Source: Gemmatimonadota bacterium (GTDB lineage: Bacteria > JAAXHH01). Taken from it: 49,306 nucleotides of DNA. The translations under genes were made by a program, and so were the position numbers. Within the stretch, counting starts at the first letter, position 1. Each line of letters opens with the position of its first letter. The DNA lies in assembly GCA_026713285.1 (NCBI GenBank), contig JAPOOT010000231.1, positions 1 to 49,306 of the forward strand, written 5' to 3'. Below are positions 9,387-17,747 of the stretch, in pieces. The notes beneath the pieces are model-generated. The model was not told where the DNA came from. It saw only the letters and a list, made by a program, of their open reading frames with translations, and did not search any database.

Positions 9387-9839
9387 ATGAATAGTATCGT
9401 GCGCTTTCTTACGAAAAACCTCGGTATGACCGACCTCGGTCTGCTCATCATCCGCATTGTGATCGGTTTCAGCATGGCGGCCTTTCACGGCTGGGGAAAA
9501 ATATCCAATCCCGAGCGCTGGGCCGCCATCGGCGGCAATATGGAGATGGTCGGCATCAGTTTTCTTCCGGCATTCTGGGGTTTCATGGCCGGATTCGCGG
9601 AATTCGTCTGCTCGATACTCGTGATATTCGGTGTTTTCTTCCGGCCCGCGACGACGCTGCTCACGCTGACCATGCTTCTGGCCATGCTGCGTCACCTGTC
9701 GCTGCCTGCCGACGATCCCGGTTCAGGTCTCAACGGCGCGTCGCACGCCATGGAACTCTGCGCCATTTACATCGCCCTGTGGTTTACCGGTCCGGGCAAG
9801 TACAGCCTGATGCCGGGGACAATGAAAGACCGGTCCTAG
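9387..9839 (+). CDS. DoxX family membrane protein
   Basis: A 150-residue integral membrane protein with four hydrophobic helices (about 18-36, 55-78, 80-97, 118-134). It has typical DoxX features: GLLIIRIVIGFSMAAFHGWG at the first helix, then E and F residues in the FMAGFAEFVCSILVIFG segment. DoxX-type proteins are thought to act with redox partners in the membrane (thiosulfate:quinone oxidoreductase subunit, or oxidative-stress complexes), but most are uncharacterised. The start ATG follows AATAAGGATCTAACC, a good ribosome-binding site. It lies 36 bases upstream of the phosphoesterase, in the same direction. Confidence 0.88.
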   Translation: MNSIVRFLTKNLGMTDLGLLIIRIVIGFSMAAFHGWGKISNPERWAAIGGNMEMVGISFLPAFWGFMAGFAEFVCSILVIFGVFFRPATTLLTLTMLLAMLRHLSLPADDPGSGLNGASHAMELCAIYIALWFTGPGKYSLMPGTMKDRS

Positions 9840-9875
9840 CGGTCGTGGCGGAATCGTACGTTGACACGGGAATCT

Positions 9876-10349
9876 ATGAGCCATCCTGTTGAGATCGGTG
9901 TGATTTCGGATACCCACGGCCTGTTGCGGCCGGCGGCCGTGGCCGCGCTGGATGGCGTCGAACGGATCATACACGGCGGGGACGTGGGTGGCGAGGATAT
10001 CCTGGACACCATGGCGGAGATCGCGCCGATTACGGTCGTCCGGGGCAATACGGACTATCAGCCCTGGGCGGCTCGGTTGCCGGTGACCGAACTGGTGGAA
10101 GTCGAAGGGCGGTCGATCTTCGTCGTGCACGATATCGAAGATCTGAATCTCGACCCCGCGGCCGCGGGCATAGACGTGGTCGTCTACGGCCATTCCCACC
10201 GTCCGGAGTGGGAACAGCGCGGAGACGGGGTCTGGTATCTCAATTCAGGCAGCGCGGGGCCCCGCCGATTCAGCCTGCCCGTCTCTGTTGCCCGCTTGCA
10301 AGTATCTACAAAGTATATACGCGGTGAGATCAAGTACCTGGAAGTGTAG
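9876..10349 (+). CDS. YfcE/MJ0936-type metallophosphoesterase
   Basis: A 157-residue calcineurin-like phosphoesterase of the small YfcE/MJ0936 class. The metal-binding motifs are all present in order: ISDTHG (D12, H14), HGGDVGG (D36), RGNTDY, VVHDIE and GHSH. The C-terminal NSGSAGPRR is also typical. Members hydrolyse phosphodiesters in vitro; in vivo roles are mostly unknown. ATG 9876 is preferred over an in-frame TTG at 9861 because the conserved strand VEIGVISDTHG follows immediately. Downstream lies a 47-bp repeat tract before the convergent enolase-superfamily gene. Confidence 0.92.
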   Translation: MSHPVEIGVISDTHGLLRPAAVAALDGVERIIHGGDVGGEDILDTMAEIAPITVVRGNTDYQPWAARLPVTELVEVEGRSIFVVHDIEDLNLDPAAAGIDVVVYGHSHRPEWEQRGDGVWYLNSGSAGPRRFSLPVSVARLQVSTKYIRGEIKYLEV

Positions 10350-10357
10350 TGCGGGAG

Positions 10358-10451
10358 GGAGACCTTGGCTGCGGTAGTACAGGAGTCGTGGCCACGGAAG
10401 TACAGGAGACCTTGGCTGCGGTAGTTCAGGAGTCGTGGCTACGTAAGGACA
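10358..10451 (+). repeat. 47-bp tandem direct repeat, two copies plus degenerate third
   Basis: Units at 10358-10404 and 10405-10451 both read GGAGACCTTGGCTGCGGTAG at the start and differ at a handful of positions; a shortened third unit begins at about 10452 (GGAGAGGTGGCCGCGG). The tract sits between the convergent ends of the phosphoesterase and the enolase-superfamily gene. No coding or terminator role is evident. Confidence 0.85.
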
Positions 10452-10515
10452 GGAGAGGTGGCCGCGGCTGTGGAGGTATGGAAGACGCCGGATCGAAGGG
10501 GATCGGTTGCGTATC

Positions 10516-11643
10516 TCAGTATGCGGCCACGGTCATGGCTTCGAAGCGTTCCATGTCCCACTCCGCGCCCCAGCCCGGCCCGTCGGGCGGGACGATGTGG
10601 CCGTCCGCGATAAGCGGCTTGTTGACCATGCCCCAGGTGCTGGCGGTGTCTACGAAGCCATTGGCGCCGGTCTCGTAGAACCCCGTGTTGTCGATGCAAC
10701 ATCCGAGATGGGCGTGGACGATTCCGAAGAGACCCCCTTCGGCGTTCAGTTCGATGTTGGTGTCGTACATCTCCGCGAAATGGGCCATCTTGAGCACCTG
10801 GGTGGTCCCGAAACGGGCATTGGCGCGCAGCAGGTCGGTCGCCCCCGAAATCAGCCGCTGCGTGGAAATCCCCAGGTCGCCCATCAGCGTTTCGTTCCCC
10901 ATCACCGGTATGGTCAATTCCCTGCACAGTTCCTGGTACTGGCGCTCTTTGTGTTCGTGCATCGGTTCTTCCAGCCAGATGAAATCCAGTTCCTCCATGA
11001 CCCTGCCCACCTCGATCGCTTCCTGCAGCGTGTATGAACAGACCGGATCGTTCAACAGCAGATAATCGGGTCCGACGATCCGGCGGACTTCCCTGAATAT
11101 CGGGATATCCGCCTTTCCGCCCTTGTAGGTGTGAAACTTGTAGGCGTTGACCCCGTATTCCTTGCCTCCCTGAATCATCTGGAGGTAGGTCTCGATGTCG
11201 GAATCTCCCCCGGTCAGGTAAACCGGGAACCGGTCGCGCACCCGGCCGATCAGGTCGTAGACCGGCAGGCCGGCCTTCTTGCCGGCGATGTCCCAGAGAC
11301 AATTGTCGAAGTCACCGAACCACCCCGGTTTCTGGTACAGCCAGCGCGTTCCCTTGTGGAGCAACTGGAACAGCGCTTCCCGGTGCAGGGGATTCTTGCC
11401 CAGTACCTGTGTCTTCAGGATCTCCACCTGCTCACGGCCCATCGTGGTCGTGCACACGCCGGATATGCCTTCATCGGTCTCGACCTGGATGAAGTGCTGT
11501 CGCAGGTTTCCGCCTTTGGGGTGGGATTCGCTGCCGTGGGTATACTGCGTGCGCCTCAGGCCCGGGACCCGCTTCAACACATGGTAGTACTGCGGCTGGT
11601 CCGGATCTTCCAGCAAAAACAGCTTTATTCCGGTGATTTTCAC
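10516..11643 (-). CDS. Second mandelate racemase/muconate lactonizing enzyme family protein
   Basis: An enolase-superfamily protein of 375 residues. The start is a GTG at 11643 that overlaps the TGA of the upstream desaturase in a GTGA, which suggests translational coupling; the conserved capping domain begins directly there (VKITGIKLFLLEDPDQ). The barrel has a Lys strand (NAYKFHTYKGG, K169 and K174) and metal ligands D199 (LLLNDP), E225 (IWLEEPM) and E251 (VMGNETL). A C-terminal His-containing strand reads GIVHAHLGCC (H310/H312). Sequence around the last strands differs from the dehydratase at 6067, so the two belong to different branches and probably act on different acids. It is cytoplasmic. 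Pairing with a lipid desaturase is unexpected and gives no clear clue to substrate. Confidence 0.88.
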   Translation of the reverse strand: MKITGIKLFLLEDPDQPQYYHVLKRVPGLRRTQYTHGSESHPKGGNLRQHFIQVETDEGISGVCTTTMGREQVEILKTQVLGKNPLHREALFQLLHKGTRWLYQKPGWFGDFDNCLWDIAGKKAGLPVYDLIGRVRDRFPVYLTGGDSDIETYLQMIQGGKEYGVNAYKFHTYKGGKADIPIFREVRRIVGPDYLLLNDPVCSYTLQEAIEVGRVMEELDFIWLEEPMHEHKERQYQELCRELTIPVMGNETLMGDLGISTQRLISGATDLLRANARFGTTQVLKMAHFAEMYDTNIELNAEGGLFGIVHAHLGCCIDNTGFYETGANGFVDTASTWGMVNKPLIADGHIVPPDGPGWGAEWDMERFEAMTVAAY

Positions 11644-12779
11644 GTAGATTCCCGGGGTGTGGGAGAGGCCGTCGGGAGTTCGGCGACGAACTGGTAATCG
11701 GGTTCGACTTCCTGGCGGTCCATGATCTCTATAATCTGTTTCCAGGTCGCGTAGAGTCCACGGGTGCAGAGAGGCATCTCGTGCTTGATGAGCCTGTGCA
11801 GGCGTCCGAGTCTGTAGCAGGGCACCGCGGCGTACATGTGGTGTTCGGTGTGGTAGTTCATGTGCCAGTACAGGAACTGCAGGATGGGGTTGATATGGAA
11901 CGTCCTGCAGCAAAGGCGGTAATCGGGCACTTCGTCCTGCAGCCCGACGTGCTGGGTGGCGTTGCAAAGGAACTGCAGCCACGCGCCGAACATCCGCGGA
12001 AAGGTGATGACCAGCGGGACCACCCACAGGCCCGAGACCAGCGCTCCGCCCGCAACAAGCACGTGGCCCGTGAACATGAAACGTTCCCAGTTGGTATAGG
12101 CCCTGCGCCGCTCCGGGTCGCTTTCGGGAAAGAGTTCCCGGGACCAGCGGTCGTCCGGGATTTTCCCGGCGAAGGCCGCGAGCCTGCCTTTAACCAGGTC
12201 GTAGGGATACCGGTAGTTGATGATCGACCATTTCCACATGTTCCGCATGTCGAACTTCTGGGGCAGGATCACTTCCTGGTCGTCGGGATGGTGAAGCGTG
12301 TACTTGTGGTGCTCGGTGTGGCTCGCCCAGAAATGATGGTGGTTGTGCCAGCCGAGGAAGGAATAGACGCGGAGAAAGAAGCGGTTCAGCCACCGCGTCC
12401 GGAATACGGAATCATGGACCAGTTCATGGAAGCCGTTGACCAGGAAATGCCAGAAGTGTCCGTTGATGAACACCAGCAGGAGGGTGATGTACCACGGCCA
12501 GTTCAAAGAAGAGTAGATGGCGACACCCGCCCCCGCGGCGAGGACGGCGAGATAGCCCAGGGTCTGGACGAATCCGAGGAAATCGCTTCGTTTGTTGAGA
12601 CTGGCCAACTGTTCCCGGGTCACGCGGCAGCGGTACCACTTTACCCGGTTCTTCGGGAGCGGTGCGTTGTACTCGGGCCCCTCGGTCAGTACTTCCTCTT
12701 CGGACAACGCGGTGTGGTCCGGACCTACGATTTCGTGGGTATCACCCGATCCGCTTGCTTCTTTGGCAGATTTGCTCAC
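11640..12779 (-). CDS. Membrane fatty-acid desaturase
   Basis: A di-iron membrane desaturase of about 379 residues. All three histidine clusters are present: HELVHD in the first helical pair, a dense HNHHHFWASHTEHH second cluster, and HMNYHTEHHMYAAVP near the C-terminus. Hydrophobic helices flank them (for example LGYLAVLAAGAGVAIY and WYITLLLVFINGHFWHFL). Such enzymes insert a double bond or hydroxyl into an acyl or related lipid chain using O2 and an electron donor. GTG 12779 is preferred because CAGGATGGAATC lies just upstream; an in-frame TTG at 12839 has no such site. Its stop overlaps the start of the next gene by four bases. Substrate and regiochemistry cannot be read. Confidence 0.9.
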   Translation of the reverse strand: MSKSAKEASGSGDTHEIVGPDHTALSEEEVLTEGPEYNAPLPKNRVKWYRCRVTREQLASLNKRSDFLGFVQTLGYLAVLAAGAGVAIYSSLNWPWYITLLLVFINGHFWHFLVNGFHELVHDSVFRTRWLNRFFLRVYSFLGWHNHHHFWASHTEHHKYTLHHPDDQEVILPQKFDMRNMWKWSIINYRYPYDLVKGRLAAFAGKIPDDRWSRELFPESDPERRRAYTNWERFMFTGHVLVAGGALVSGLWVVPLVITFPRMFGAWLQFLCNATQHVGLQDEVPDYRLCCRTFHINPILQFLYWHMNYHTEHHMYAAVPCYRLGRLHRLIKHEMPLCTRGLYATWKQIIEIMDRQEVEPDYQFVAELPTASPTPREST

Positions 12780-12895
12780 GATTCCATCCTGCCTGGATGA
12801 TGTCGATGGGAACACGAATAAAGTAAGGTGGATCTCCAAAGACCGTCAAGGGCAAACGCGCCTCAGAAATTGGTCGAACAGCTCCGCCGGATCGC

Positions 12896-13900
12896 CTACT
12901 TCCTCGATTCTCCCTTGAGAAAGCGGTCGAACCAGTCCACCATCCATTCGAAGTATTCGAACCGGAAGACGTGGTTGCCGTCGGGCTGGTACACGCGGAA
13001 ATGGTCGCCCGCGCCGGCCTCGCGGTATGCCGGCGCCACGACGCGTATGAGTTCGTCGACACCGCACTTCGGCATGTCCTCGTCCGAAGCGGGCGCCACC
13101 ATCATGAAGGGACGCGGCGCGATGCAGTTCGCGACGATTTCAGGATGGTCGAAGTAACGAAGCATGTGGGGCACGTAGAAGTAAGCGCTGTGCCGGTACA
13201 GGTCGCCGCCCCGTATGACGCTCTCCATCTGGCCCACGCCGCCGCAGATGGGCACGCCCGTCGCCAGCCACGGGGCACAGGCCATGGCGTACCATGTAGC
13301 GTTGCCCCCCAGGGACATGCCGGTCATCCCCACCTTGTTTTTCCCGATCCGGTCCTGGACTTCGAGCACCCGGACGCCCCTGAGCGCTTCCTCCACCAGG
13401 AGACCCATCTGCGAAATGCCGTAGGCCAGCAGGTGTTTGAGTTCGATGTACCAGGAGACCTCGTTCGTGCCCCGGCCGTGGCAACCCTTGGGCGAGATGG
13501 CCAGGGTGACGTATCCCCTCCGCGCCAGTTCCCGTGCCCAGCCATACAGCGGCGGATCATTGGGACCGTCCTTGTAGTACCGTTCGAGGGCCATGCGCTC
13601 GGCCGATCCGCCCGTACCCGGAACGCAGACGACGCCCGGGAGGTGTTTCGCCGGGCTGTCCAGGGGCTCGATCAGGATGGCCGGTACCGTCTCCCCGTGG
13701 GAATTGGCGTATGACAGATTCGTGAGACGGATATCGTCTTCCACCCGGGAATCACCCAAGGTGAAATCGACCTGCCCGGGGATCTCTGCCATGCCGAAGA
13801 GTTCCAGCAGCTTTTCGCGGATCTTTTCGGGCGGAATCGATTCGGGATACCTGGGACGCAGCCCCTTGCGGTTATAAGTGGTCTCGAACGGCTTTTCCAT
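12896..13900 (-). CDS. Alpha/beta hydrolase, acetylxylan-esterase/dienelactone-hydrolase-like
   Basis: A 334-residue single-domain alpha/beta hydrolase. The nucleophile elbow is GMTGMSLGGN (S196), the oxyanion-side loop is CVPGTGGSAERM, and the C-terminal His is in PDGNHVFRFEYF. A candidate acid lies in PASDEDMPKCGVDEL. There is no N-terminal signal, so it acts in the cytoplasm. The protein resembles the acetyl-xylan-esterase-like hydrolases common beside sulfatases and sugar enzymes in environmental genomes. ATG 13900 is chosen because GGTGAGGTACAAA precedes it; an in-frame GTG at 13912 overlaps that site. It lies 38 bases downstream of the sulfatase gene in the same direction, so the two are probably cotranscribed. 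Substrate unknown. Confidence 0.85.
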   Translation of the reverse strand: MEKPFETTYNRKGLRPRYPESIPPEKIREKLLELFGMAEIPGQVDFTLGDSRVEDDIRLTNLSYANSHGETVPAILIEPLDSPAKHLPGVVCVPGTGGSAERMALERYYKDGPNDPPLYGWARELARRGYVTLAISPKGCHGRGTNEVSWYIELKHLLAYGISQMGLLVEEALRGVRVLEVQDRIGKNKVGMTGMSLGGNATWYAMACAPWLATGVPICGGVGQMESVIRGGDLYRHSAYFYVPHMLRYFDHPEIVANCIAPRPFMMVAPASDEDMPKCGVDELIRVVAPAYREAGAGDHFRVYQPDGNHVFRFEYFEWMVDWFDRFLKGESRK

Positions 13901-13938
13901 TTTGTACCTCACCGGCCGGGCAGGCAGGGCGGCTTACC

Positions 13939-15402
13939 CTACACGGCATAGGGCGGGAACTCGTGGGTGTGGCTTTGTGCGGCTTCGTTGCTCAGTTTTC
14001 CGTCGCGCATGAAGTCCTTCTCCCGGCCCTGCTCCACAATCAGGTTATGTAACCGGTCCCGAAGGATCCGCGCTCTCGGATGATCATCGCTATAGAGGTT
14101 CCGGCACTCGAGCGGATCTTCCTGTAGATCGTAGTACTCGAACTGCCCCGTCCGGTAGTGCCAGATGAACTTCTCCCGGTGGTCGACAAGGTAATGTCCG
14201 AACTCGAGATGTTCCGCGTGCAGATGCTCCCGGTCCAGTCGGCGCGTCTCGTCCCGCACGAGCGGCATGAGCGAACGGCCGTCCATGCGGCCGGGCGCGG
14301 GCAGGCCGCACACGTCCAGCAGCGTGGGCATCAGGTCGGCTAGTCCCACGGTCGTTTCGGGGTATTGGACGCCGGCGGGGAAATCCAGCTGCGCGGGGAA
14401 ATTCAGGACGAAGGGCACGCGGATCGAACCCTCGTAACCGTAGGACTTGGCCCAGTAATGGTGATCGCCCAGCATGTCGCCGTGGTCGCCGACGAAGGCG
14501 AAGACGAGATTGCGCAGCTGGAGCATGCGCCACATGTGATACGTGAACCGCGTGATCTGTGTGTCTACGTGATCGATGCAACCGTAGTATCCCGCCCGGG
14601 CCCGCCGGACGTCTTTAGTTGAGCGCGGGAGATACTCGGCTTCCGGGAAGGGGCCGTGGGCCTTGACGAAGGGCGTGCGTCCGCTCACGTAGCGGGACGG
14701 ATCGCCAATCACCGGATCGGGCAGGTCGGGGTCGCCGGCGTATCGCTCGTAGAAGAAAGCCGGCGGATCCCAGGGCGGATGGGGCTTGCTGAAGGACAAG
14801 AAGAGAAAAAAGGGCGTGTCCCGGCCGTGGTCCCGGACGTGCTCGTCCATCACGCGTATGGCCTGGGTGGCCGTCCATGTCGTCACGTGGAATTCCTCGG
14901 GAAATACGCAGGGACGGGCCGTGTACCCATTGTTGGTCACGCCCGCGTTGAACAGGCCGAAATCGCCCCAGCCCTGTTCGGCAAGCCAGTCCAGGTAATC
15001 GTCGCGGAATCCGGGTGACAGGTACCGGCCTTCCTCGTGGGCGACGATGCGGTCGAAGCCGTAGGGGGCGTCCTGGGGATAGACATGCCTTTTCCCGATG
15101 CAGTAGGTCTTGTAACCGTTTCGCTGGAATACCCGGCAGAGCGTGTCCGGTTCGTCCCACGCCATCATGTCGTTGAAACCGACCATGCCGTGGGTGACCG
15201 GCCACTGCCCGCTGAAGAGCGTCCGGCGGGCGCCCACGCAGGAGGGAACCTCGGAGACCGCGCTGGGGAAGTAATGTCCGCTATGGGCGAGGGCGTCGAT
15301 CCCGGGCGTGTGGACCACGGGGTGGCCCGCTATGCCCAGGGTGTCGCCGCGAAGCTGGTCGGCGCAGATGAGGACGACGTTGGGTCGGGCGTTACGTTTC
15401 AT
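13939..15402 (-). CDS. Sulfatase family protein with unusual CxGxR maturation site
   Basis: A 487-residue alkaline-phosphatase-superfamily sulfatase. The N-terminal metal site is NVVLICADQLRGD (D15, Q16). The site that should carry the formylglycine is C55-V-G-A-R59 followed by RTLFSG. Spacing fits C-x-P/A-x-R-x(5)-G, but the third position is Gly rather than Pro or Ala. Further family blocks are YCIGKRH, FLSFSKPHPPWDPP, the GDHGDMLGDHHYWAK metal/catalytic loop, and YEGSIRVPF. No signal peptide is visible, which is uncommon for polysaccharide sulfatases and suggests a cytoplasmic small-molecule substrate. ATG 15402 follows GGCTAAGGAATGC. It is grouped with an esterase downstream and a dioxygenase upstream on the same strand. 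Confidence 0.9.
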   Translation of the reverse strand: MKRNARPNVVLICADQLRGDTLGIAGHPVVHTPGIDALAHSGHYFPSAVSEVPSCVGARRTLFSGQWPVTHGMVGFNDMMAWDEPDTLCRVFQRNGYKTYCIGKRHVYPQDAPYGFDRIVAHEEGRYLSPGFRDDYLDWLAEQGWGDFGLFNAGVTNNGYTARPCVFPEEFHVTTWTATQAIRVMDEHVRDHGRDTPFFLFLSFSKPHPPWDPPAFFYERYAGDPDLPDPVIGDPSRYVSGRTPFVKAHGPFPEAEYLPRSTKDVRRARAGYYGCIDHVDTQITRFTYHMWRMLQLRNLVFAFVGDHGDMLGDHHYWAKSYGYEGSIRVPFVLNFPAQLDFPAGVQYPETTVGLADLMPTLLDVCGLPAPGRMDGRSLMPLVRDETRRLDREHLHAEHLEFGHYLVDHREKFIWHYRTGQFEYYDLQEDPLECRNLYSDDHPRARILRDRLHNLIVEQGREKDFMRDGKLSNEAAQSHTHEFPPYAV

Positions 15403-15519
15403 GCATTCCTTAGCCTTTTATATTCCCTGGTTTTCGCCGGACGTGATACCTCCGGTCCCATCGCCTGAACGGTAAAGGCTCCGTCGCCAGGACTGTGGAG
15501 CACTCAGGCGGACGGCGCC

Positions 15520-16350
15520 TTAGGAAGGAAGGACCCGCTGTCCCAGGACGATGTGATGGAACAGCGGTTTTGTCCGTTCCGGCAGCGCCTCGTACTGCTC
15601 CGGGGTCAGCGGCACGACATCATCCGGCCTGAAGCCCCGGTCGGCCGCATCGCGTTCGAAGTCCGACAGACCGGGAATAAGCGGGTTGAGGTTGAACCAC
15701 CACGCCGCGTAACGGGCGATTACGGCCATGCGGGTCTCTTCGCTGTTGTTGTGTCCGTTTATATGCCAGGTCCGGCTGTCAAAGAGCAACACGCTTCCCG
15801 GTTCGCCTACGGCCTGGATTTCCGATGGATGGGTCGTTCCCGGCACCAGGCTGCTGTCTCCCGTCGGATTGTTGCCCGCCTTGTGGCTTCCCGGCACCAG
15901 TACGGTACCGCCGTTCTCTCTGGTGAAGGGCGTGAGCATCCATAGGCTGGTCAGCAGCAGCGGGGCGTCCGGATACGGCGCCGGGATGCGATAGTCGTAG
16001 CCCTGTCCGAAGGGCCAGTCGGAGTGTAGGCCTCCGCCTGGGTCGTCTGTCCGGGGATAACCGGGGTGGAGTATGACGCCCGTAGTCATGGATATGCGCA
16101 CGTGCTTGCCGAAAAACGCTTCGGTTATGCCCATGATCCGGTCGTCGGACAGGTAGGGGGCGATCGCCTGGTCGTAGGCGATGATTCCTCGAACGCAGTG
16201 GCGGCCATTCGCCAGGTCCTCGGGCCGGCCGTCCGCCGTTGCGATCAAGCTGTCGCGGACCTTCACCACTTCGTCCGGGGGAATTACGCCGTCTACAACG
16301 CACCAGCCCTCGATCCTGATCCGCTTGACGAGATCTTCGACGGTTGACAT
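15520..16350 (-). CDS. Phytanoyl-CoA dioxygenase (PhyH) family protein
   Basis: A 276-residue Fe(II)/2-oxoglutarate dioxygenase. The metal triad is readable: H109 and D111 in GGGLHSDWPFGQ, a distal His in TWHINGHNN (H196 or H200), and the 2-oxoglutarate Arg in EETRMAVIARY (R207). The VLVPGSHKAGN strand and FDSRTWH strand are typical PhyH. Members hydroxylate lipids, amino acids, nucleosides or natural products; the substrate is not predictable. The start ATG is preceded by GGAAGGAACGGGC. It is divergent from the aldo/keto reductase homologue at 16496 and runs toward the sulfatase gene, 117 bases on. Confidence 0.9.
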   Translation of the reverse strand: MSTVEDLVKRIRIEGWCVVDGVIPPDEVVKVRDSLIATADGRPEDLANGRHCVRGIIAYDQAIAPYLSDDRIMGITEAFFGKHVRISMTTGVILHPGYPRTDDPGGGLHSDWPFGQGYDYRIPAPYPDAPLLLTSLWMLTPFTRENGGTVLVPGSHKAGNNPTGDSSLVPGTTHPSEIQAVGEPGSVLLFDSRTWHINGHNNSEETRMAVIARYAAWWFNLNPLIPGLSDFERDAADRGFRPDDVVPLTPEQYEALPERTKPLFHHIVLGQRVLPS

Positions 16351-16495
16351 GCCCGTTCCTTCCGCATAACGTGAATCCGGAGCGAGGTTTCAGAAGTTGG
16401 AGTGCGATGCAGGATCGATAGTCAAAACCCACGTCTTTGTAAAGGCCAATCTCACCGATGACCGGCACCTTCAGTCGGCCCCTTCTGGAGTTGAT

Positions 16496-17461
16496 ATGGT
16501 TTCATACCGTCCCCTGGGCCGCACAGGATTGAACGTTTCAACGCTGAGTATGGGATCCGGCGGGTACAATCGGCTGGGTCAGACCAGCGATCCTCCGCTC
16601 ACCGAACCGGAAATGCACCGGCTCGTTCACGGGGTCCTGGACCTGGGCATAAACCTTTTCGATACGTCTCCGGGTTACCTTGAAGCCGAGGCGATACTCG
16701 GGCGGGCCTTTCAAGGCATTCCGCGCGACCGGTTCTACGTCGCCACCAGGGTCGTACTCTCGAAATTCGACGAGGAGCGCGGGCCGGTCCTGATGACCCC
16801 GGAGCATATTACGGATTCCATCGAGACCAGCCTGCGCCGTCTGGGAATAGACGCGATCGACGTGGCGTTGATCGCCGCGACCGAGACCGCCGATTTCGGC
16901 TATATGATCAACGAGCAGTTCCCCGTTCTGGAACGACTGTGCCAGCAAGGTAAAATCCGTTTCCTCGGATCCAGCGAGACCGCGTTGTCCGACGGCTCAC
17001 ATGCGTGGTTGCGGGCGGCGCTGCCAACCGGGAAGCTGGACGTCATCATGATCGCCTACAGCATGCTCAACCAGTCTGCGCGTCATTCGGTCTTCCCCTA
17101 CTGCAGGGAGCACGACGTGGGGGTAATGAACATCTTCTCGGTGCGTAACATCTTCAAGGATCCGTCGCGTCTCAAGGAGACGATCGAAGAACTGCAGCGC
17201 CAGGAGCTTCTGGACGAATCCATCGATCCCAAGGCGCCATACGACTTCCTGCTCGAGGATCCGGAAATCGATACGTTGGTCGAAGCGGCCTATCGATTTG
17301 TAGTAAATACGGAAGGCGTCACGACCGCCGTGTGCAGCGCGGTTACCCTGGATAAGATCGAGCAGAACATCCACAGCATCGCCAGGGGGCCGCTCCCCGA
17401 GATGCACGTGAAACGCATTCGACAACTGTTCGGACACATCAGCGAACCCGTCGGGAACTAG
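16496..17461 (+). CDS. Aldo/keto reductase superfamily protein with degenerate catalytic tetrad
   Basis: A 321-residue TIM-barrel protein clearly of the aldo/keto reductase family: YRPLGRTGLNVSTLSMGSGG at the start, NLFDTSPGYLEAEAILGRAF, and SIETSLRRLGIDAIDV. Two of the four usual catalytic residues are kept (D56, Y61). The Lys normally found in a TK motif is Arg (VATRVV, R85), and the His normally found in the liH strand is replaced (VALIAATE). The protein may therefore not be a normal NADPH reductase; it could use another chemistry or be regulatory. ATG 16496 follows TCTGGAGTTGAT and begins directly at the conserved strand, so the longer reading from 16397 is not used. An enolase-superfamily remnant lies just downstream on the other strand. 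Confidence 0.85.
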   Translation: MVSYRPLGRTGLNVSTLSMGSGGYNRLGQTSDPPLTEPEMHRLVHGVLDLGINLFDTSPGYLEAEAILGRAFQGIPRDRFYVATRVVLSKFDEERGPVLMTPEHITDSIETSLRRLGIDAIDVALIAATETADFGYMINEQFPVLERLCQQGKIRFLGSSETALSDGSHAWLRAALPTGKLDVIMIAYSMLNQSARHSVFPYCREHDVGVMNIFSVRNIFKDPSRLKETIEELQRQELLDESIDPKAPYDFLLEDPEIDTLVEAAYRFVVNTEGVTTAVCSAVTLDKIEQNIHSIARGPLPEMHVKRIRQLFGHISEPVGN

Positions 17462-17558
17462 ATCCATCGCCGGTTGGCAGGGGTCCGGGTCGGCAGCGGC
17501 CCCGGACTAACGCCAGCCCTTTCGGCTTCCTTCCAGCCAGCGCGCCCTGTTCCTGTGG

Positions 17559-17657
17559 TTCGTCGGTATGCGCCTTGACGAAGAGCCAGTGGCGCCAGGC
17601 GGTCCTGCCGGGCGGCGAGGCGTTCATGAGAAACGTGCGGACGTCCGTGATCTTCAT
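17559..17657 (-). pseudogene. 5' remnant of a mandelate racemase/muconate lactonizing enzyme gene
   Basis: Reading from an ATG at 17657, the first ~33 codons are a recognisable capping-domain start (MKITDVRTFLMNASPPGRTA, then WRHWLFVKAHTDE). That is how many MR/MLE enzymes begin, where a GxxGxGE strand should follow. After TDE the resemblance stops; the frame stays open to about 17439 but gives low-complexity residues, and the aldo/keto reductase gene ends at 17461. About 90% of the gene is missing. It looks like a deletion remnant. Confidence 0.7.
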
Positions 17658-17747
17658 GGTCGGGAGAGTGGATTGCGTATGGTCGCAGGATCACTGTCAT
17701 CGGAAATCTGATTTGGTGCGCACCCCCGAGCGCAGGACAGATCGGAA

